A stretch of DNA of 64,000 bases, taken from Lagopus muta. Taxonomy: Eukaryota > Chordata > Aves > Galliformes > Phasianidae. The translations under genes were made by a program, and so were the position numbers. Under the pieces are notes generated by a model that worked only from the letters and a program-made list of their open reading frames with translations, was not told the DNA's origin and did not search any database. The stretch lies in assembly GCF_023343835.1 (NCBI RefSeq), contig NC_064439.1, forward strand, positions 36,526,508-36,590,507, given 5' to 3'. Of this stretch, positions 54,601 through 64,000 are shown one piece after another; position 1 is the stretch's first letter, and each line of letters begins with the position of its first letter.

Positions 54601-56227
54601 TTCCCCATCTCTGCAGCCCTGCTCTGGACACTCACTAACAATTTTACTTCGTTTGCAGGAGGGCTAGCTGCTGACCATGAAGGGACTTCATCCATGACAA
54701 GCCGGGGAGCAAACCAAAAGAGCAAATTTTCCTAGGAAAAACCCTGCAGTGCTGCTGGGCCTTCAGCAGCATTCTCAACTCACAGCCAGGAGCAGGGGCT
54801 CAAAGCCAAGGCTCAGTATAGCAGCGTGAAGCCTCGGAGGACACTAATCACTTCCTGCAGCAGCTGTGCCACCACTCCTTTGTGAAGGCAAGCCAGCAGC
54901 AGGCTCGCTGGCACTGACAGGCTTGTGGCTCGCTATTAACCCTGGAAAGCAATGACAGAAAGAAAGCAAACCTCCTGGGAGAGGAGAGGAAGGTCTGTTC
55001 CGCTCGGTGCTAAGCCAGGCAGAGCATCAGGGAGTGACTGGGGACACGCACGCGGCTTTCCCCGTTATGTCAGTGAGCATCTTGCCATTACGCAATGCCA
55101 CCACAGCCACGCTCAGGAGCAGCCAGAAATAGCTCCTGGGGCTCAGCACGGGGAGCAGCAGAGGGCAGCAGGGATAGCACAGCACTGAGGGTCACCTGGC
55201 AGGGCAGGTGAGGGATGGGCCAAGGGAAAATTCACAGCCTGCAGGCATTGGAGCTCGTGCTGAGAGCTACAGGGGGCTGTGCAGGATGCTGGTAGGATGC
55301 TGGAAGCAGGTGTTGCTGCAACATTAGGGGAAATGCTCCTTTGAAACAAAGGTATTTGCATACAGCTCAGCATCATGATTTGCAAGCAAATTCCTCTCAT
55401 CAGTGCATTTTAGAGGCACAGTGCCTGCCAAGCAGCCAGCTAGAAATCCTAATATTTATCCAGCATCTCACCCCAGCACTGAATGTACCAGGCTACAGAA
55501 CAGACACTGGATGCCCTCTGTCAAAGCTCTGAGATCCCCCCCCTGCAGACACCATTCACTGCCCTTCATCTGATACCTGGGGGGGTGGTTTCATGCTCCT
55601 TCTGCGCAGCCCTTGGAGCCCAGAGAGGGACCTAAAGCAGAGCTGCTTTCCTTTCCAGCACTTTGATTAACCATGAGCCAAAACCAAACCAAGGAAAGTT
55701 CTAAGAAGGCATGACAGAAGTCTAAGCAGTCTCTCTATTTATAATATCATATCTATTTACCTTTCAGGCACCAAAAGCATCTATGGTTCTATGATTCTGA
55801 TCTTTCAGGGAACAACATATTTCTTGTTTGCATACTCCTCATGTAAGTGGGCAGTGAGCAAAGCATCTGTTTTTGTGTCTGTTTCTTTTTAAGCACTCCT
55901 GTAGTTTGGAACCGGAAACACCACAGAAGGGTTCTTCCAAACCACTTCTGGAAGGTGTTAGGGGCCCATGAGTCCCAGAGAAGGCCTTGAGATGAGCCCA
56001 GATGAGCCCAGGCCATGCTCTTGTCCTTCCTTGGCACAGTGAGTGTCCCTGAGTCACCACCTTTGGGTCCGCACACAACGTTTTGCCCAAGGAAACGATC
56101 CACACACACACACAAAAGACAAAACCACCTCACCGACAGTGTGCTTTCCATAGAGAAGCTGCTCCAAAATCGCAGTTTTCCCCACAGATGCCATTCCGCA
56201 GACCACCACCTTGTAGCCCTTCCCCAT
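48439..56227 (-). CDS. NKIRAS1: NKIRAS1 gene, spliced CDS (NF-kappa-B inhibitor-interacting Ras-like 1), 3 coding exons
   Basis: On the - strand the CDS joins 56227-56134, 51227-50986 and 48678-48439, giving 191 aa against 192 in human. The P-loop GMASVGKT (11-18), the DTRGLQEG switch II, the NKTD guanine-specificity motif and a C-terminus without a CAAX box (ending NNCDN) are all visible. The positions of Ras Gly12 and Gln61 carry Ala and Leu, the atypical state of kappaB-Ras proteins. As known for the family, it binds the PEST region of I-kappaB to slow its degradation and restrains Ral signalling through RalGAP. Sequence and position beside RPL15 favour NKIRAS1 over NKIRAS2. Confidence 0.96.
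48679..50985 (-). other. NKIRAS1: NKIRAS1 intron between coding exons 2 and 3
   Basis: This 2.3 kb intron runs on the - strand. It holds nested palindromes with a flanking direct repeat at 48993-49063, and a possible very old MIR-like piece around 48780-48890 (ggggttcaaacctgcc resembles a tRNA B box). No coding exon was recognised. Confidence 0.9.
48993..49063. repeat. Nested palindromes flanked by a 24-bp direct repeat
   Basis: Copies agtaagaagtaagtaactct (agag) at 48993-49016 and agtaagaagtaagtaaccct (agag) at 49040-49063 differ at one base. Within lie two perfect palindromes, gtaactctagagttac (49005-49020) and gtaagtacttac (49025-49036). The arrangement could fold into a cruciform or hairpins in RNA. 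Confidence 0.9.
50986..51227 (-). CDS. NKIRAS1: NKIRAS1 coding exon 2: effector and switch II region
   Basis: This exon completes Gly32 and encodes 80 residues, from [11 protein letters not shown] through [15 protein letters not shown] to FRDKKE, ending in phase 0. It contains the switch regions and the strand-helix core. The acceptor is ttgttttaaaacag at 51228 and the donor is gtaaat at 50985. Human has Met where this copy has Leu33, a conservative change. Confidence 0.96.
54375..54648 (-). mobile_element. CR1 LINE fragment, - orientation
   Basis: The + strand reads ttcctgatatccaacctgcc, gccattctctcaggccctgt, cagctcctctgctctgggct, gctcagccactcctctaaca and ccctgctctggacactcact. This is the inverted CR1 3' region in the correct order. 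It is more diverged and shorter than the copy at 37268. Confidence 0.88.
56099..56114 (+). repeat. Short (CA)n tract beside the NKIRAS1 first coding donor
   Basis: About eight CA units. In NKIRAS1 RNA this is a UG repeat 20-35 nt downstream of the 5' splice site, a position where UG repeats bind CELF or TDP-43 proteins in other genes. Confidence 0.85.
56134..56227 (-). CDS. NKIRAS1: NKIRAS1 coding exon 1: P-loop
   Basis: This exon encodes residues 1-31 ([20 protein letters not shown] onward) plus one base of Gly32. The start has a strong context (A at -3, G at +4). The donor is gtgagg on the - strand at 56133. An upstream acceptor, ctgcctgtgcag ending at 56328, would add about 100 nt of 5' UTR to the same exon. 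A (TG)n tract lies 20-35 nt inside the intron. Confidence 0.95.
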
Positions 56228-56962
56228 CGTTCCCAGGCCGGCGGGTGGCGAGCGCTGTCCAAATGCAGCCGTGCGACGGGGCCGGCAGCGGCAGGGACAC
56301 GAGCGGGACACGCACGGCACTTCTGGCCTGCACAGGCAGAACTGGGAGGCACTGCGGTCAGAGGCATAGGGCAGTGCTGAGGCTTCGGGGTCTGTGTGAG
56401 GCTGTGAGCGGGGCTGATCCCAGCGGGCAGCCTGCAGAAGCCGATGGGCTCTTGCCGGGCCAATGTGACACAGTGTGACACTGGGAATTGACGGGCACAG
56501 GCCCTGCTGGGCACACATTTACGGTCGCAAGGGGCTGGCTGTGGGCAGGGAAGGCCCAGCTCTCGCTACGCTTCTCAGTGAGCCCCGAGTCCACTCAGGA
56601 ACGCTGCCGCCCCGGGACGGGGACAGCAGAGCCCGCAGCACGAGGCACAGCGCTGCTCAGCAGCAGGCTCGGTGCAGACGCACGCAGCGGAAGGCTGCCA
56701 GCGGCTCGGGACAGGGACTGAGGCGCCGACAAGATTTTCCCTTAGGAAGTTTTATTTTAGGATTTGTCATTTTTATTTTTAGGAACCCTCGCGCCTTCTT
56801 TTTAGGATTTATTTTTAACCGCTTTTGTACGGCCCAAACCGGCGGGTTCGGGGCTCTCACGGGGTGCTCCAGGCGCTGCCCGTGCCCCGACCCCCCGCCC
56901 CAAGCCGTGCCCGTCGCGCGCCCCCGACCCCGACCGCCCCCCGCCCCCGCGCGACCGCGCAC

Positions 56963-57020
56963 CTGGGCTCAGCGTCCCACGCCGCCCCATTGAGCCGCCC
57001 CGGGACACGCCCCCTGCCGC
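56963..57020 (-). other. NKIRAS1: Candidate NKIRAS1 5' non-coding exon (end only supported)
   Basis: On the - strand GAGCCCAG|gtgcgcgg gives a plausible donor at 56963/56962, fitting an untranslated first exon spliced to the acceptor near 56328. The 5' boundary at 57020 is a guess. Confidence 0.35.
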
Positions 57021-57169
57021 TGATTGGCTGTCGCGGGGCCGCGGAGGGGCGGGGCCGCCGGGCGGCGGAGGCGAGCGGCTGCGCTCCCCCTACGGGACTA
57101 CGTTACCCGTGAGGCGCCGGGGCCGTCGCCGGAAGCGCGGTGCCGCCGCAAGGGGGTGTGGGAGGCGGG

Positions 57170-57206
57170 CCTCTTCCTTTCCGGCGTCGGGCGCCATCAG
57201 GTCCGG
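57170..57206 (+). other. RPL15: RPL15 non-coding exon 1 with 5' TOP start
   Basis: The pyrimidine run cctcttcctttcc (57170-57182) is the expected 5' terminal oligopyrimidine start of a ribosomal-protein mRNA, which links its translation to mTOR/LARP1 control. The next part, gcgccatcag, carries a YY1-like GCCAT. The exon may end at 57200 (CATCAG|gtccgg) or 57206 (gtccgg|gtacgt). The second is the better donor, while the first resembles the human mRNA junction as I remember it. Confidence 0.7.
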
Positions 57207-58305
57207 GTACGTCCGTGCTCGGCTGGCCTTCCATCCGCTCCCATCCCCGTTCCCTGCCGGCCGCTCGCCTGCCTCGCTGCCGGCCCTGCGCGGTGCGGCT
57301 CTGGCGGGGTGGGATGTGGCCGCTTCGGCGGGCGGGCGAGCGGCAGAGCCCGGCGAGATGGTGCGGGGCCCGTGGGCCGCGCCTCGCCGTGCGGCTTGAT
57401 CGCGGGCTGAGGGCCGGGAGCGGCCGGGCGGGAGGGGCTGCGAGGGCGGGCGGCCGCGTGCCTGGGTTAGGCGCCTGGTGTGCGGTGTTGCGATGGTCGT
57501 GCCGTGATGCGGACCTGACATGGGGTGGGGGGAGGTCGGCTGCGGCTGGGCTGATTCACAGAGAAGAGCGTGGGGTGCTTTTCGCACGGGGAGCTTTTTG
57601 TTTGATTGCTTTTAATTGTGTTTGGAGTGGTGGCGTGATGGTGTTGACTTACATCTGCTGGAATCTGAGCTCTCCAGGTGTGTGAGAGTTAAGCAGGTCC
57701 TAGAGGTGCTTAAACCATGTTTATAGTAAAAACTAGGCCACTCACAGTCACATACCTCTTTAAAGAGCAACTTTTAAAGCGAGTCAGGTGCTAACTCTCC
57801 ATTTTAATAATGTTTGCAAATCATGAAACAGTAGCTCCATGGATGAGGAGTGCTAGAGAACAATTTATGCATTCTTCACAAACGTTAAGAAAATGAAATA
57901 GGAAATTTTTCACTCAGAGTGGTGAGGCCCTGGCACAGCTGTGGATGCCTCATCCTTGGAGGTGTTTGAGGCCAGGTTGCATGGAGCTCTCTGCAGCCTG
58001 AACTGGTGGCTGGCACCCCTGCCCACAGCAGTGAGGTTGGATCTGGGTGGGCTTTAGGGTTCCTTCCGACCCAAAGTGTTCTGTGGAATGGATGAGAATT
58101 GCTGACAGTGGTAACGGCTGTGTGTCTCATTGTAGGCTGCTAAATGCGAGCCATATTACCAAGTGCACCAATGATTCAAAAAAGCATGAAAGCATGTTAC
58201 GTACCTTTGATCTTGTATGTATGGTTTAGTGCAGTATCTTTTTATTGGAAGCTGTGCAGTTCTGGAGCCAGATTTGCTGCCTTCACTGATCTCTTCTCTC
58301 AGCAG
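57207..58305 (+). other. RPL15: RPL15 intron 1
   Basis: The first 330 nt are CpG island. A CR1 3' fragment follows at 57885-58088. The intron ends in ctcttctctcagcag, a tandem NAGNAG acceptor (AG at 58302 and 58305). No snoRNA boxes could be confirmed. Confidence 0.85.
57885..58088 (+). mobile_element. CR1 LINE 3' fragment, + orientation
   Basis: The segments tttttcactcagagtggtga, ggcacagctgtggatgcctc, atccttggaggtgtttgagg, ggtggctggcacccctgccc and ttagggttccttccgaccca follow the avian CR1 3' end in order. It is truncated and lies in RPL15 intron 1. Confidence 0.92.
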
Positions 58306-58309
58306 GTAA

Positions 58310-61907
<3,598 letters not shown>

Positions 61908-61928
61908 TTCTTGTCAACACAGCAGTCT

Positions 61929-61934
61929 AATAAA
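61929..61934 (+). terminator. RPL15: RPL15 poly(A) signal AATAAA
   Basis: A canonical signal lies 21 nt after the stop codon, giving a very short 3' UTR. This is typical of ribosomal-protein mRNAs. Cleavage is expected around 61945-61960 (gtgcgttgttgaa). Confidence 0.9.
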
Positions 61935-61960
61935 GCTGACGTGCGTTGTTGAATTGAACC

Positions 61961-62365
61961 AGTGCTTCTGCTCCTTCTTGCTTTATGTGGAGAAGTGTGG
62001 AATTCTCCAGAGATTTGCTTGCTTTTACGTATTGAAAGGTTTTCTGAAAATGTAATTTGGTATTTGTGAGGATTCTAGACCCCAAACCAGGAACGTGATG
62101 GGTTTTGCTTTTGATAAGACTTTCAGTTAGGTGATAAGACTTTTCAGATAGGTGCAGTGTGAGTTGAAATCCTCGTGGCTTGGTCCACATCCCTGTTTTG
62201 GTGGCTTGAGTGTATTCTTCACTGTCCCTTGATGGGTGTCACTGTGTCCTGTGTTAAAACTGAAGGCCTGCTTTGATCGTGTGCAATGAGATGTAAACTG
62301 GAAGTGCTGGTTTATTTTTTATAGATGATTAAATACTAATGACAATTAGATTTTACTAGTTCTGT

Positions 62366-62398
<33 letters not shown>

Positions 62399-64000
62399 CA
62401 TTGAAACCAGCTCTTGAGCCTCTTTATTTGCTAACATAGGCTAAACCAACAAAGCACTGAGTGAAAAGGAGCAGCTCATTCTGTTCATTGAGGCATGCAG
62501 TATTTTACTGTTTACTATGACAGTGGTATTAGTTCATTGGCATGGTATTCCAGGCCATTTTGTAGTGGAGACAGTGTCTTAGTTCTGACTTTTGATATAA
62601 AAACAGCATATTTTTCTTCAGCATTTTCTTCTGCATTTAGATTGCCTCTGCATGGGTATGTGATAGAAACAATTGCATTTGGATTGCATTTAAACAATTG
62701 CATTTAAATAATGTATTTTAGACTGCCTTTGGGTAACGATGGGAGGCAGGGTTGATAGAAGACCTAATAGCTTGTATTTTGCCTGTTTCAAACTGGGTTG
62801 TGTGGAAAAGAATTAAAAATAATAATTCCATTTGAGAAATAAACTTACTCATTTGCTCTGTAAGTTCTTAACAGGAGGGCTATAATCTGAAGAGATTTCT
62901 TGGCAGTATGTTCTTCAATCCAGGAACAACTTGAGAGCAGTCCTTCCATCCTGTTTCCTTTGGCTGAAGCAAACAAAAAATTGTTATGCTAAGAAGTGCT
63001 ATCTGCTCCTTGAGAGACAGAAGTTTGTTGTTATTACTAATTTTGTTTTTTACTTTTCCTGTGATGAAGGAACTAATCAGCAAATTCAGTGAATGAGGTC
63101 TCCCCTGAGCATAGTGGGACTGGTGCTTCCCCGTTTCTTAAGGTTTAAGGGCTGAAGTGCTCAGGTAACAGCTTTGGATTTAATGATACTCATCTAGTGC
63201 TTGTTAAGCTGTTCAATGGCCCTTGCAATGGATGGGGAAGACGGTGCCAGAGCTGTTGGCACTAATGCTGTTTCATTTGCTAGAGTTCAAAATTGCTAGT
63301 GTGTGCAAGGGGAGTTATCTTCAGTTAAACTTGCCTTTTCCCTTGCAGTCCTGTAGCTTCTTCAGCTTCAAACTACAGGGGAAAATACCATTCCCTTCAG
63401 AGAGATCGTTGAAGTCTGCTGGTAAAGATGTATGTGAAAGGGCATAACATGTACCAGACAGGCTGAGTAATTTGAAACAGATGGTGGTATTTGCAGCGGG
63501 AGGTCAGGGTACATACAGCTCATGTCAAGCCTCCAGGAGCTCGGGCTGCCTTAGCATCTTCTCACAATGGAAGTTTCTTAGCTCTGTTTAACTTAGCATT
63601 TGGGGTTGGAAGGAGGGAGAATTGCAGCACAGCATTTGTGTGAAGAGGAAAGGTAAATGATCATCTGAATTAAAATATATTTTAAAAAGGCAAAACATCA
63701 AGGAAAATCTTGTTTTGAGCGGTTGGCTGCTTTGGAATCCGGGCTTAGAGACGTTATATGATTCCGTCTTTCTTAACTGCTGATTTATTTTATTTGGAAC
63801 CTGCTATGTAAGCTCAACAGAGTGCAAATCTCTGTTCTCCTCAGTTTCAGCTGAGGCTTAGCAGTTGTCCTAATGAGAGGCAGCCTCTTGAGTTCAACCC
63901 TCCTTAAAATTGAGGAGTCTGCTTGGAACACAGACACTGAGCTGCAGCTTGGTGGGGGTGGCAAGGGAAGATGAAGCTTCAGGAATTTCACTCAGACACC
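61961..64000. other. Region downstream of RPL15
   Basis: Ordinary AT-rich DNA with one notable structure, a T32 tract and possible retrocopy at 62367-62590. In tetrapods NR1D2 is the next gene, but no exon of it was recognised here. Confidence 0.7.
62367..62578 (-). mobile_element. Possible 3' end of a polyadenylated retrocopy, - orientation
   Basis: T32 at 62367-62398 reads as A32 on the - strand, and AATAAA lies 24 nt upstream of it on that strand (62423-62428). This is the spacing of a real mRNA 3' end joined to a tail. The words actagttctg before the T tract and cttagttctg near 62578 share tagttctg, a possible 8-bp target duplication. The body matches no gene I recognise. Confidence 0.35.

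Larger units (their letters stand above)
51228..56133 (-). other. NKIRAS1: NKIRAS1 intron between coding exons 1 and 2
   Basis: This 4.9 kb intron contains an inverted CR1 relative to + at 54375-54648 and a CA repeat at 56099-56114 beside the donor. The remaining sequence shows no recognisable gene. Confidence 0.9.
56570..57540. promoter_or_regulatory. CpG-island bidirectional promoter of NKIRAS1 and RPL15
   Basis: This GC- and CpG-rich block lies between the divergent NKIRAS1 and RPL15 start regions. Visible motifs include an inverted CCAAT box (gattggctg, about 57024), the sequence actacgttacccg (57097-57109), which fits the conserved promoter word ACTAYRNNNCCCR, an ETS/GABP site ccggaagc (57129-57136) and a pyrimidine start site. 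No TATA box was seen. This layout is typical of ribosomal-protein promoters. The borders are approximate. Confidence 0.8.

Noticed and set aside
55150-55170. CTCF-like word (gcagcagagggcagca) in the NKIRAS1 intron
   Set aside because: It sits in generally GCAG-rich sequence where such a match is easily random.
55775-55800. Tiny CR1-like end (ggttctatgattctgatc)
   Set aside because: It resembles the CR1 3' terminal repeat, but about 20 nt is too short and the flanks do not continue the element.
55789-56594. Long - strand frames (241 and 154 codons) around NKIRAS1 exon 1
   Set aside because: Only 56134-56227 is coding. The rest is intron read-through or 5' UTR, and the 241-codon frame is in a different frame from the P-loop.

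Overview
This window is vertebrate nuclear DNA, most likely from a bird and probably a galliform close to chicken. The clues are intron-containing genes with GT/AG boundaries, CpG-island promoters, several CR1 LINE fragments in both orientations with avian-type 3' ends, and no Alu or L1 elements. The species call is inference. Almost all of the unspliced reading frames are chance frames inside introns, CpG islands or repeats.

Three protein-coding genes can be rebuilt exon by exon, with matching splice phases and full-length products. (1) UBE2E1 on the + strand (coding 1889-43766, five coding exons, 193 aa) is a class III ubiquitin-conjugating enzyme. Its promoter lies in a CpG island at about 240-1250, and its 3' UTR ends near 44560. 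(2) NKIRAS1 on the - strand (coding 56227 down to 48439, three coding exons, 191 aa) is the kappaB-Ras1 small GTPase-like inhibitor of NF-kappaB. It is tail-to-tail with UBE2E1. (3) RPL15 on the + strand (coding 58316-61907, three coding exons, 204 aa) is ribosomal protein eL15. It is head-to-head with NKIRAS1 across a shared CpG island at about 56570-57540. The order UBE2E1, NKIRAS1, RPL15 is the known tetrapod order (human 3p24), where NR1D2 comes next. No NR1D2 exon was recognised before the window ends.

Layout: 1-1250, UBE2E1 CpG-island promoter and first non-coding exon; 1863-43766, UBE2E1, dominated by a 32 kb intron (4260-36336) holding CR1 fragments, two MIR-like fossils, a 44-bp minisatellite and simple repeats; 42230-42530, an intragenic CpG-rich island just before the catalytic exon; 43767-44560, UBE2E1 3' UTR; 44600-48438, gene-poor convergent interval; 48439-56330, NKIRAS1; 56570-57540, bidirectional promoter; 57170-61960, RPL15; 61960-64000, downstream DNA with a possible small polyadenylated retrocopy.

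The three genes form no single pathway. UBE2E1 charges and transfers ubiquitin, NKIRAS1 shields I-kappaB from ubiquitin-dependent destruction, and RPL15 is constitutive ribosome machinery. I found no new biological system. The items most worth a second look are the orphan CpG island with a CTCF-like motif at 42.4 kb, the retrocopy-like 3' end at 62.4 kb, the nested palindromes at 49.0 kb, and the minisatellite abutting a CR1 end at 24.3-24.6 kb.
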